Assembly (NCBI GenBank): GCA_016928975.1
Contig: JAFGJR010000252.1
Location: 1 to 27,707 of the forward strand
Reading direction: 5' to 3'
DNA length: 27,707 nucleotides
Source: Sedimentisphaerales bacterium
GTDB taxonomy: Bacteria > Planctomycetota > Phycisphaerae > Sedimentisphaerales > SG8-4
A model generated the notes under the pieces. The model was not told the DNA's origin, searched no databases, and saw only the letters and a list, made by a program, of their open reading frames with translations. Positions 1 through 7,429 of this stretch are shown here, piece after piece; the first letter of the stretch is position 1, and each line of letters starts with the position of its first letter. The position numbers and the translations under genes were made by a program.

Positions 1-314
1 ACTACGACGTCACCGGCAGGGCTGATCGCCACGGCTGGCGTCCAGTTGTCCACATCCGCCTCCGAGACATTCACCTCGAACTCATTGCTGATCGGCGCAC
101 CGGCAGCGTTGAAGCAGCGCGCGTATACCCCACCCCCTCTGCCATCGTTGCAGTTGCTGCGCCATACCACCGCAAACTCACCCGCCTCATTCATTGCCAC
201 CGCCGGATGTGTCTGGTGATGGGTGGTGTATGTGTTCACCTGAAACTCCGCTCGACAAAGCCCTGCCAAGATCACGAGCGATACCGATACTGCGCAGACC
301 TTCTCCTTGAACAT
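1..314 (-). CDS. Secreted beta-repeat protein, N-terminal part (runs off the left edge)
   Basis: Reading the minus strand from an ATG at 314 gives 104 open codons with no stop before the window edge, so the C-terminus is missing. The first 21 residues form a signal peptide (Lys-rich start, hydrophobic VSVSLVILAGL core, likely cleavage after CRA). The mature part has two copies of a roughly 55-residue unit: each begins F-x-V-N, has an acidic or polar stretch, then PAVA followed by GEFAVVW in the first and GDVVV in the second. Such units recur in large exported planctomycete proteins, probably as beta-propeller-like or beta-sandwich repeats. AGGAG lies 7 bases upstream of the ATG. The exported location is well supported. 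The function is unknown and I do not recognise a family with an assigned activity. Confidence 0.72.
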   Translation of the reverse strand, partial: MFKEKVCAVSVSLVILAGLCRAEFQVNTYTTHHQTHPAVAMNEAGEFAVVWRSNCNDGRGGGVYARCFNAAGAPISNEFEVNVSEADVDNWTPAVAISPAGDVV

Positions 315-375
315 GGTCTCACTCCTACCAAGTTCCTTTGGATGGATTCTCGCCTTTCGTTACCTTCGAGTTGTC

Positions 376-392
376 CGCCAAGCCATTTGGCG
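376..392. repeat. Inverted repeat in the divergent intergenic region
   Basis: A perfect 6-bp inverted repeat (CGCCAA, five-base spacer GCCAT, TTGGCG) lies between the divergent genes at 314 and 608. It could be an operator for a dimeric regulator or a short hairpin in the leader of the left gene. Nothing else in the 293-base gap (315-607) looks genic. The role is inferred from position only. Confidence 0.3.
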
Positions 393-491
393 TCTAATAT
401 TACGACGCACGGGCAGGGGCATTGTTACAGGAAAAATTCTCAAAAAAGGCGAAGGATTGCCCCACAAGAAGCTATGAATTCCTGCCCCCGG

Positions 492-520
492 CTGGCAGGT
501 TCGCCGCGGTGCGATACAAT
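492..520 (+). promoter_or_regulatory. Weak sigma-70-like promoter for the hydrolase-lyase gene
   Basis: CTGGCA (4 of 6 matches to the -35 consensus) and TACAAT (5 of 6 to the -10) are separated by 17 bases, about 90 bases upstream of the ATG at 608. The -35 match is poor, so this is a candidate only. Confidence 0.3.
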
Positions 521-607
521 GAGCGAGGTGAACCGACGGCCGGGCCTGAGGAAGTGAGATCTCCTGGTCAAACCGGCCTTCGGACGCTCTGGGAAAGGAG
601 TCGAGAT

Positions 608-2731
608 ATGCTACGGAGATTCGTACTGGTCCTTGCGGCAACGATCATCTGGCCCGTCGGCAAGGCCCTATCTGAACCGATCAAACTGCATCCAGAGAAC
701 CCGCACTACTTCCTCTGGCGGGGAGAACCGACCCTCCTGATCACCTCGACCGAGCACTACGGGGCCGTGTTGAATCGGGCATTCGACTACAAGCGGTACC
801 TGGCGACGCTCCAGGCAAGCGGACTGAACCTCACGCGGACGTTCAGCGGCGCATACTGCGAGCCCGTCGGGGCGTTCCAGATCGAACGCAATACCCTGGC
901 TCCCGCCCAGGGCGATCTGCTCTGCCCCTGGGCACGGAGCGACACACCGGGTTATGCCAACGGCGGAAACAGGTTCGATCTGACCCGGTGGGACCCGCAG
1001 TATTTCGAGCGCCTGACCGATTTTGTGGCGGAGGCAGGCAAACGCGGTATCGTCGTCGAGATGGTCCTGTTCTGCCCCTTCTACGAGGACGCCATGTGGC
1101 TGTTGAGCCCGATGAACGCGGCCAACAACGTCAACGCGATCGGCCGGCTTCCGCGGACGGACGTGTACACGCTGAAAGACAAGGATCTGCTGGCGGCCCA
1201 GGACGCGGTGGTCCGGAAGGTCGTCGAGACGCTGAAGGACTTCGACAACGTCTACTACGAGATCTGCAACGAGCCCTACTTCGGGGGCGTGACCCCGCAA
1301 TGGCAAGCCCACATCGCACAGACGATTGTGGACGCCGAGTCCGGATTCGCGAACAAGCACTTGATTGCCCAGAACATCGCCAACGGATCGCAGAAGATTG
1401 AGAACCCGAATCCGCACGTCTCTATTTTCAACTTCCACTATGCCAAGCCGCCGGTGGCGGTCGCGCAGAACTACGCGTTGAACCGGGTGATCGGCGACGA
1501 CGAGACGGGCTTCGCCGGCGACGACCGTGTGAAGCCCTATCGGCGGGAAGGCTGGGATTTCATTCTCGCCGGCGGCGCCGTTTATGACAATCTCGACTAC
1601 TCCTTCACGGTTGGTCACGAAGACGGGACCGCCGCAATCAATGCCCCGGGCGGAGGCGGGCAGGACCTGCGAAGACAGTTGCAGATTCTCGCCCACTTTG
1701 TGCAAGGCTTCGATTTCGTGCGAATGCGGCCGGATGACTCGATCATCCAGGGCGATCTGCCGAAAGGCGTGACCGTGCGAGCCCTCGTGCAACCCGGGCA
1801 GGCATATGCCATCTACGTGAATGGAAACAGCCTGGCGAACCTCATCGTCGCCCTGCCCGCTGGACAATACAAAGCCCAATGGCTCAACACGAAGACCGGC
1901 GACATCGAAAGAACAGCGATGTTCACCCCCGAGCGGGGCTCGCAAACGCTGCAAGTGCCGACATACGTAGACGACATCGCTCTTCGAATCGTCGCCGACA
2001 GACGAGAGCGAGCGGGCCTGATTTTCAGCAGCGATTTCGAGGACGGAAAGATGATAGGCTGGCAGGCTTCGGGCAATGCTCCCGTCACCACCGCGGACAT
2101 TGCGAGGGCGGGGAGATCCTCGTTGAAGACCTCGCTGGACCGATACAAAGCCCCATGCTCGTACCGTACGGAAGTCAGCGGACCATCCGCCGACATCGGC
2201 AAGGAATACTGGTACGGCTTCAGCGTCTTCCTGCCCGACGACTATGTCCCCGACAAAATCTGGGAGATCGTCGCACAGTGGCACGGCGTGCCGGACCTCA
2301 AGGAGGGCGAGCAGTGGCGCAACCCCGTGATGGCCCTGTCCACCACCGCCGGTCGATGGGGCTGGGTCGTCCGCTGGGACGCCAAGCGAAACACGTTCGC
2401 CGGCGGCAAGCGGGAGTATGGCGGCCAGCGAGAATACGACCTCGGCCCTTACCAGAAGAACCTCTGGACCGACTGGGTCGTGCACGTCAAGTGGTCTTTC
2501 GAGCCGGACGGCATCCTCCAGGTCTGGAAGAACGGCGAGAAGGTGATCGACTACACCGGCCCGAACGCTTTCAACGACGCCAGAGGCCCGTTCTTCAAAA
2601 TGGGTCTGTACAAAGGCTGGAGCAGACCCGAGACGCCCAGCGACGCCGTCAGCAACCGGGTCCTCTACCACGATGAGTTCCGCATGGCCGGCGCCCGCGC
2701 TACCTACCAAGATGTCGCCCCAGGCTCATGA
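608..2731 (+). CDS. Secreted clan GH-A glycoside hydrolase fused to a polysaccharide-lyase-type jelly roll
   Basis: The 707-residue protein starts at the ATG at 608 (AGGAG 8 bases upstream); the open frame extends further upstream but without a ribosome site. Residues 1-22 are a signal peptide. Residues about 25-370 form a GH5-like (clan GH-A) TIM barrel: YYEICNEP places the acid/base at Glu222 and DDETGF gives the probable nucleophile Glu299. Residues about 375-465 are a beta-sandwich like the 'putative collagen-binding' domain that follows DUF4038-type hydrolases (GQYKAQW, NTKTGDIE). Residues about 471-705 match the heparinase I/glucuronan-lyase jelly roll (Polysacc_lyase): it begins FSSDFEDG and contains YRTEVSG, a conserved WHG and KMGLYKG. 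The protein is probably periplasmic or extracellular and acts on a polysaccharide. The substrate cannot be read from sequence, and the C-terminal domain could be a binding module rather than an active lyase. Confidence 0.85.
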   Translation: MLRRFVLVLAATIIWPVGKALSEPIKLHPENPHYFLWRGEPTLLITSTEHYGAVLNRAFDYKRYLATLQASGLNLTRTFSGAYCEPVGAFQIERNTLAPAQGDLLCPWARSDTPGYANGGNRFDLTRWDPQYFERLTDFVAEAGKRGIVVEMVLFCPFYEDAMWLLSPMNAANNVNAIGRLPRTDVYTLKDKDLLAAQDAVVRKVVETLKDFDNVYYEICNEPYFGGVTPQWQAHIAQTIVDAESGFANKHLIAQNIANGSQKIENPNPHVSIFNFHYAKPPVAVAQNYALNRVIGDDETGFAGDDRVKPYRREGWDFILAGGAVYDNLDYSFTVGHEDGTAAINAPGGGGQDLRRQLQILAHFVQGFDFVRMRPDDSIIQGDLPKGVTVRALVQPGQAYAIYVNGNSLANLIVALPAGQYKAQWLNTKTGDIERTAMFTPERGSQTLQVPTYVDDIALRIVADRRERAGLIFSSDFEDGKMIGWQASGNAPVTTADIARAGRSSLKTSLDRYKAPCSYRTEVSGPSADIGKEYWYGFSVFLPDDYVPDKIWEIVAQWHGVPDLKEGEQWRNPVMALSTTAGRWGWVVRWDAKRNTFAGGKREYGGQREYDLGPYQKNLWTDWVVHVKWSFEPDGILQVWKNGEKVIDYTGPNAFNDARGPFFKMGLYKGWSRPETPSDAVSNRVLYHDEFRMAGARATYQDVAPGS

Positions 2732-2782
2732 CCCGCGGAGGGTCGCCTGCCAAAGGGGACGACGCGGACGTACGGGAATCGG

Positions 2783-3910
2783 TCAACTGCGCGTGCGAAT
2801 CCGTTCCACGGCGTGTACGGCCTTTTTTGCGTACCGGAACATCTGGCTGTTGCGGATGTTCTGGATGGTCCGAAAATCCCGTTGGACCGCCTCGTCCAGA
2901 TCGCTCTCGGAAATGCCCAGCGAGCTGATGAACTGCGGGAGCACCTCCGGCGGCCTGGAATGTTCCTCCCCAAGGGCCCTCTGCAAAGCCTCCTCTCGCG
3001 TGATCTCGCCATTCCGGATAAGAACACTGTATAAGGCCGTGACTTCCGTGCACTGCCATCTTCTGTAGTACAGGTACTCCTTCACGGCATCCAGGACACA
3101 ATCCCCATGCTGGATAGCGCCCGCGGGACGCTTCCACCCAATGGACTCCAGGGTGCGGTGCATCTCTTCGAGGCTGGGCTGGACATAATCCAGCACGTTC
3201 ATGACGTGGGCGTCCGCACCAATCATCCTGCGAACGGCTGTCCGGACATAGCCGGGGTTCAGGTAATAGCCCCGGTCGGCCCGGCTCAGAATCTCGCCGG
3301 CCACGTTCAAATAGTAGACGCGGTCATAATAGGTGGCGGAGCTGACTCCGTCCAGACCGGGGTTCGTCTTGGCGGCATTGCCCGACATGATCACCCGAAT
3401 CCCGTGCTGGCGGGCCAGTCGAAAGCCGGTGGCGCTGATCAACATGTTGCAGGGCGTGCAGAATTCCCCTGCTTTGATGAGGAAGGCGCGCATGAGTTTG
3501 CGAATCATCGCCTGGCTGGGCCGGCAGATGACCAAATCGACTCCGAGTCGATCGACAATGGCCTCGATGTTACGGATGGCGTCCGGGTGCTGGAAGCCGT
3601 TGCTCATGTTGAAGGCCAGCGGACGCAGACCATACTGGCTGACGAGCATCCACAGGATGTAGCTGCTTTCCTTGCCGCCGCTGAAGGGCACGAGGCAGTC
3701 ATATTTACCCTTGCCTTTCAACCGCTCGGCTATCGCTCTGAATCCATCGTGAGCCTGTCCGCTGCGCGCAGCCGCGTGAGAGCCGTTCGATCTCTTGGCC
3801 TCCCGGCAGTATCTGCACCGGCCTTGCTCATCCACATCCATACCCGGCAGGTGTGTGGGTAGAATGCACAGAGAACACCTTGTCACCGTTCTGTCCCCCG
3901 TTGCGATCAT
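2783..3910 (-). CDS. N-acetyl sugar amidotransferase (WbpG/PseA/LegA-like PP-loop ATPase)
   Basis: This 375-residue cytoplasmic protein has the family layout. An N-terminal zinc-binding pair (Cys12/Cys15 in RCSLCILP and Cys32/Cys35 in CRYC) is followed by an ATP-pyrophosphatase PP-loop FSGGKES at residues 76-82 and a second CxxC at 151/154. Relatives use ammonia and ATP to convert an acetamido group of a nucleotide sugar to an acetamidino group for O-antigen or flagellin glycans; WbpG does this with HisH/HisF-like partners supplying ammonia. No such partner gene is in this window. The ATG at 3910 is preferred over an upstream TTG (3928) because AGGAG sits 7 bases before it. It is transcribed away from the GT9-lpxD-lpxI cluster from its own promoter and ends 51 bases from the convergent hydrolase gene. 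The family call is firm; the exact sugar is unknown. Confidence 0.85.
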   Translation of the reverse strand: MIATGDRTVTRCSLCILPTHLPGMDVDEQGRCRYCREAKRSNGSHAAARSGQAHDGFRAIAERLKGKGKYDCLVPFSGGKESSYILWMLVSQYGLRPLAFNMSNGFQHPDAIRNIEAIVDRLGVDLVICRPSQAMIRKLMRAFLIKAGEFCTPCNMLISATGFRLARQHGIRVIMSGNAAKTNPGLDGVSSATYYDRVYYLNVAGEILSRADRGYYLNPGYVRTAVRRMIGADAHVMNVLDYVQPSLEEMHRTLESIGWKRPAGAIQHGDCVLDAVKEYLYYRRWQCTEVTALYSVLIRNGEITREEALQRALGEEHSRPPEVLPQFISSLGISESDLDEAVQRDFRTIQNIRNSQMFRYAKKAVHAVERIRTRS

Positions 3911-4081
3911 AGACCGTCTCCTCGCCAATCGTGGCTTTTCGTAGAGGTCCCCTGCGACGCCGTGTCATGGGCAGTGCCGAGTCACCGACGATGGTCACCG
4001 GGTGTGCCCGGGGATTCAGAATTCGCGGAGAAACTGCGCCCCTCCTTGACCCACTCTGCGTCTTGCTGCCACCAATACAGC

Positions 4082-4110
4082 ATTCTACCAGCATGAAGTA
4101 CACCCGTCAA
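4082..4110 (-). promoter_or_regulatory. Sigma-70-like promoter for the sugar amidotransferase
   Basis: On the minus strand TTGACG (4105-4110) and TAGAAT (4082-4087) are 17 bases apart, each 5 of 6 to consensus. This predicts a transcript starting near 4075, with about 165 bases of leader before the ATG at 3910. Confidence 0.6.
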
Positions 4111-4149
4111 GTCGAGAACGCGCGATTTTCAGGGCGATCCAACGCCGGA

Positions 4150-4178
4150 TTGACAACGGGTGTCATTCCTGGTATTCT
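4150..4178 (+). promoter_or_regulatory. Sigma-70-like promoter for the GT9-lpxD-lpxI cluster
   Basis: A perfect -35 TTGACA (4150-4155) lies 17 bases before TATTCT (4173-4178). It points toward the glycosyltransferase and lies about 40 bases from the -35 of the opposite promoter, so one regulator bound between them could affect both. Confidence 0.6.
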
Positions 4179-4206
4179 CACGGAGGAACCGGTCAGCGAT
4201 GAGACA

Positions 4207-4257
4207 ATGATGGCGCGGGCTATCGAGGCAAGGCTCGCAAGGGGTTGGAATCATTGA
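4207..4257 (+). CDS. Possible 16-codon leader ORF before the glycosyltransferase
   Basis: ATG-ATG opens a 16-codon frame rich in Arg and Ala (ARAIEARLARGWNH after the two Met) whose TGA ends two bases before the glycosyltransferase ATG at 4260. A strong GGAGGAA (4182-4188) serves either a three-codon frame at 4199 or this one. The arrangement could couple translation into the next gene. There is no homology support, and it may simply be leader sequence. Confidence 0.2.
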   Translation: MMARAIEARLARGWNH

Positions 4258-4259
4258 CG

Positions 4260-5318
4260 ATGCAGGCAGAGACCGACATTCTGGCGTTGTTGGAGGCGAA
4301 AGGAGCCCAGGTGGCCAAGGAAGCACAGCGGGCCGTCATCCTCCAGCCTGGAGCGTTGGGGGACTGCGTCCTGACGCTGCCGTTGGTGAGAATCATGAAG
4401 GAGGGACTGAACCTCGGCGGGGTCGATATTATCGGCCACACGGAGTACATTGGGGCATTCCCAGGCCGTACGTGTGTGGACGGGGTCCGCTCCATCGATT
4501 CTGCAGAGCTGCATCGGATGTTCGTCGAACCGGCCAAATTCGATCTGGTCGACTGGGACCCGCTGATCAACACCTTCGCCGCGTATTCCTGGATTGTGAC
4601 GTTCCTCGGCGAGCCCGGTAGCCATTTCGAGCAGAACCTGATCTTCACCGCCAACTGTAGCCACAGCGCGGAGATCATCACGCTGTCCATGAAACCGCCC
4701 GAAGACAGCAAGTGTCACGTGGCGGATTTCTACGTCGAGCAGTTTGCAGGGCAAAGCAGCCTGCCCGCCGAGCAAGCGAACATCGCGATGAATGAAGTTC
4801 TGATCCGGGTCACGGAAGCAGATCGAGACTGCGGCGTCGAATTGCTCGACCAGGCGGAGATCGATCTGTCCAGGAAATTGATCGTCCTCCATCCCGGCAG
4901 CGGCGGCCGGGGCAAGTGCTGGCATCTGGAGAACTTCGTGAGCCTGGCCGAGGACCTCCAGGCGCAGGGACTGGAAGTAGTGTTCCTGCTCGGCCCGGCG
5001 GAGATGGAGCGACTATGCCCCGCCGACGAGGCACACCTGTACGGCGCCGCCCGGTGCGTAGGCCATCTGTCGCTGGCCCAGGTCGTGGGGCTGCTCAGTT
5101 GTGCCGATGCGTTTGTCGGCAACGACAGCGGCGTCTCGCATCTGGCCGCGGGGATGGGCCTGCGGACCTATGTCGTGTTCGGACCCACCGACCCGGTTCT
5201 CTACCGACCCATCGGCCCGGCTGTAACCGTGTTTCAGGATGCTCAGAAGACCTTCGCCGAGAGACCTTCGCCTGATTTCCAGAAGCAGGTGTTCGCCGCC
5301 GTGGCTTCTATCGCGTGA
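4260..5318 (+). CDS. Glycosyltransferase family 9 (heptosyltransferase-like)
   Basis: The 352-residue cytoplasmic or membrane-associated enzyme has both GT9 halves. The N-terminal acceptor half begins with QPGALGDCVLTLP (about residue 28). The C-terminal nucleotide-sugar half has HPGSGGRGKCW (His211 on), then VGNDSGVSHLAA (Asp289, His294) and FGPTDP. The family transfers heptose or similar sugars from an ADP/GDP donor to the LPS core or other envelope glycans. It is first in a cluster with lpxD (24-base gap) and lpxI, which supports an envelope role. The start is uncertain: AAGGGG (4239-4244) is 9 bases from a TTG at 4254 and 15 from the ATG at 4260. The ATG is chosen here, and the alternative adds only two residues. 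The specific sugar and acceptor are unknown. Confidence 0.87.
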   Translation: MQAETDILALLEAKGAQVAKEAQRAVILQPGALGDCVLTLPLVRIMKEGLNLGGVDIIGHTEYIGAFPGRTCVDGVRSIDSAELHRMFVEPAKFDLVDWDPLINTFAAYSWIVTFLGEPGSHFEQNLIFTANCSHSAEIITLSMKPPEDSKCHVADFYVEQFAGQSSLPAEQANIAMNEVLIRVTEADRDCGVELLDQAEIDLSRKLIVLHPGSGGRGKCWHLENFVSLAEDLQAQGLEVVFLLGPAEMERLCPADEAHLYGAARCVGHLSLAQVVGLLSCADAFVGNDSGVSHLAAGMGLRTYVVFGPTDPVLYRPIGPAVTVFQDAQKTFAERPSPDFQKQVFAAVASIA

Positions 5319-5342
5319 GGCCCGGCGCGCGATCGGCAACCC

Positions 5343-6437
5343 ATGGAGAATGAAAGCACAGGCATGCAAGAACGAACGCTTGGCGAAATTGCCCGGCATG
5401 TGGGCGGCCAGGTCCGCGGCGATCCGAGCATTGCGATCCGCGCAGCGGCCACGCTGGGCAGTGCCGGCGACGGCGATATCAGCTTCCTTATGAATCCCAA
5501 GTACGAGCGACAGCTCCAGACGACCAAGGCCAGCGCCGTAATCGTCGGCCAGGCCACGGAGGCGCCGGTCGCCCTACTGGTGGCGGAAGACCCGTACTAT
5601 GCGTTCACGCAGGTCATGGTGCTCCTGCACGGCCATCGCAAGCACAAGGAAACAGGCATCAGTCCACAGGCGTTCATTGCCGACACGGCGGCGCTGGGAG
5701 AAGGCTGTCACGTTCACAATTTCGCCACGATTGCCGACGACGTGCAGATCGGCCGGCGGTGCATCATCTACCCCTGCGCTTATATCGGCGAGGGCGCGAC
5801 TCTCGGCGACGACTGCATCGTCTATCCGAGTGTTACCATCTATGAACGGTGCAGGATCGGACACCGCGTCATCATCAACGCCGGCTCCGCCATCGGCGTC
5901 GACGGCTTCGGCTATGCCACACACAAGGGCCTGCACTACAAGATCCCCCAGGTCGGCGGCATCGTCATCGAGGACGACGTGGAGATCGGGAGCTGCTGCG
6001 GCGTCGAGCGAGGGACGCTGGACGACACGATCATCGGACAGGGCAGCAAGCTGGGCGACCTGGTGACGATCGGACACGGCACGAAAGTCGGCCCGCACTG
6101 CCTGCTGGTCGCCCAGGTCGGCATCGCCGGCTCCGCCACGCTCGGCCATCACTGCGTCGTCGCCGGCCAGGCCGGCATCGTCGGCCACATCACCGTCGGC
6201 AACAACGTGACCATCGGAGCGCGGGCGGGAGTGATCAACAGCGTCCCCGACGGCCAGACCGTGCTGGGGGCGCCGGCTTTCGAGGCCGATGAGGCCCGGC
6301 GGGTGTACGCGATGCTGCCGTATCTGCCCCGGATGCGGCAGGAGATCCGCGATCTTGGGACCCGGCTGCGCAAGATCGCCGCCATCGTGGAACTGGACGA
6401 TGACAGCTCGGACGACGACCCCTCGAAGGGTTCGTAG
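5343..6437 (+). CDS. lpxD: UDP-3-O-acylglucosamine N-acyltransferase LpxD
   Basis: LpxD adds the N-linked acyl chain from acyl-ACP to UDP-3-O-acylglucosamine in lipid A synthesis. The 364-residue protein (usual size about 340) has the N-terminal uridine-binding domain (TLGEIA near residue 12, DISFLMNPKY near 47) and a long left-handed beta-helix of hexapeptide repeats from about residue 110 to 320. His245 (TIGHGTKVG) matches the catalytic His239 of E. coli and His282 (IVGHITVG) matches His276. A C-terminal helical tail ends in an acidic Asp/Ser run. The first ATG (5343) has a weak ribosome site; an in-frame ATG at 5364 (MQERTLGE) is an alternative closer to the usual start. It lies between the GT9 gene and lpxI, 12 bases before the latter. 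Confidence 0.93.
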   Translation: MENESTGMQERTLGEIARHVGGQVRGDPSIAIRAAATLGSAGDGDISFLMNPKYERQLQTTKASAVIVGQATEAPVALLVAEDPYYAFTQVMVLLHGHRKHKETGISPQAFIADTAALGEGCHVHNFATIADDVQIGRRCIIYPCAYIGEGATLGDDCIVYPSVTIYERCRIGHRVIINAGSAIGVDGFGYATHKGLHYKIPQVGGIVIEDDVEIGSCCGVERGTLDDTIIGQGSKLGDLVTIGHGTKVGPHCLLVAQVGIAGSATLGHHCVVAGQAGIVGHITVGNNVTIGARAGVINSVPDGQTVLGAPAFEADEARRVYAMLPYLPRMRQEIRDLGTRLRKIAAIVELDDDSSDDDPSKGS

Positions 6438-6449
6438 CAGGAGGCGCAT

Positions 6450-7307
6450 TTGCCATTCGGCAATCAGGCGATGAATGAATCGAATGCAGTAGGGTTGATC
6501 GCCGGCGGCGGCCAACTGCCGTTCATGGTGGCCGCAGGGGCAAGGAAGGCCGGACGCAAGGTGGTCTGTATCGGGCTGGCGGGCTACGTGGAGCCCGCGC
6601 TGGCGGATGAGGTGGACGTGTTCTATGCCGCCGCGGTGGCCCGTCCGGGAAGTTGGATACGCAAGCTCAGGAGACACGGCGTGACGCGCGCCGTCATGGT
6701 GGGACGCGTGACGAAATCGCACTTGTTCACGCCCTGGCGCATCCTGCGATACCTGCCCGACTGGCGTGCGCTGCGAATCTACTATTGGCGTCTGCGCGGC
6801 AGGAACAAGCTCACCGATACGCTGCTGTCCGCCCTGGTGGACGAGCTGGCCACCGGGCAGATTGTCGTGGAGAACTCGATCATGTACTGTGGAGAGCACC
6901 TCGCCGATTCCGGAGTGATGACCAAACGCGCGCCGACATCGCGGATCGAAGAAGATGTGACATTCGGCTGGCCCATCGCCAAGAAGCTGGGCGAGCTGGA
7001 TATCGGACAGGCCATCGCCGTGAGGGAGAGGGAGGTCCTCGCGGTCGAGGCGATTGAGGGCACCGCGGAGATGATCAAGCGGGCGGGCCGGTTCTGCAAG
7101 GCCGGCGGTTGGACGCTCATCAAAACCGCCAAGCCCCAGCAGGACCTGCGCTTCGACGTCCCCTGCGTCGGGCCCGAGACCATACGAGATCTTGCGGAGA
7201 ACGGCGGCACATGCCTGGTCATCGAGGCCGGCAAGACGATCCTCATCGACAAGCCCAGAACCGTGGAGCTGGCCGACGAGCTGGGGGTCTGCATCGTCGG
7301 GCGGTGA
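6450..7307 (+). CDS. lpxI: UDP-2,3-diacylglucosamine pyrophosphatase LpxI
   Basis: LpxI hydrolyses UDP-2,3-diacylglucosamine to lipid X and UMP, replacing LpxH in many non-gammaproteobacteria. The 285-residue protein shows the DUF1009 layout: an N-terminal Rossmann-like half opening GLIAGGGQLP, and a C-terminal half with KTAKPQQDLRFDVP and VGPETI. Asp236 in RFDVP aligns with the catalytic Asp225 of Caulobacter LpxI. A perfect AGGAGG (6439-6444) sits 5 bases before the TTG at 6450, which decides the start used here. The ATG at 6471 would give the shorter, more typical N-terminus (MNESNAVGLIAGGG). It directly follows lpxD, so two lipid A steps are co-transcribed. No lpxA, lpxB or lpxC is in the window. 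Confidence 0.92.
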   Translation: MPFGNQAMNESNAVGLIAGGGQLPFMVAAGARKAGRKVVCIGLAGYVEPALADEVDVFYAAAVARPGSWIRKLRRHGVTRAVMVGRVTKSHLFTPWRILRYLPDWRALRIYYWRLRGRNKLTDTLLSALVDELATGQIVVENSIMYCGEHLADSGVMTKRAPTSRIEEDVTFGWPIAKKLGELDIGQAIAVREREVLAVEAIEGTAEMIKRAGRFCKAGGWTLIKTAKPQQDLRFDVPCVGPETIRDLAENGGTCLVIEAGKTILIDKPRTVELADELGVCIVGR

Positions 7308-7313
7308 TCATCG

Positions 7314-7342
7314 TTGATTCACACCCCTTTATCTGCTATAAT
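7314..7342 (+). promoter_or_regulatory. Near-consensus sigma-70 promoter for the CotH-type gene
   Basis: TTGATT (7314-7319) and a perfect TATAAT (7337-7342) are 17 bases apart, starting 6 bases after the lpxI stop. The predicted start near 7350 gives a leader of about 80 bases. This is the strongest promoter match in the window and indicates that the CotH-type gene is transcribed separately from lpxI. Confidence 0.72.
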
Positions 7343-7429
7343 CTTCTGTGATGCCGGGGACTGTACCTCCTATCGGTGAGGGTTTCTGACGTGGTTTGCC
7401 AATCCGGGCAATATAGGACCATCCTTTGC

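Larger units (their letters stand above)
3911..4259. other. 349-base divergent intergenic region
   Basis: This gap separates the minus-strand amidotransferase from the plus-strand glycosyltransferase. It holds two back-to-back promoter candidates, a GC hairpin (CCGGG, loop TGTG, CCCGG at 3998-4011) in the roughly 165-base leader of the amidotransferase, and a short ORF just before the glycosyltransferase. No RNA gene was recognised. Confidence 0.6.

Noticed and set aside
668..2710. 680-codon open frame on the minus strand
   Set aside because: It lies wholly antisense to the hydrolase-lyase gene, has no recognisable domain or signal, and is explained by GC-rich codon use.
5574..6899. 441-codon open frame on the minus strand
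   Set aside because: It is the antisense of lpxD and lpxI, whose catalytic residues and family motifs are intact.
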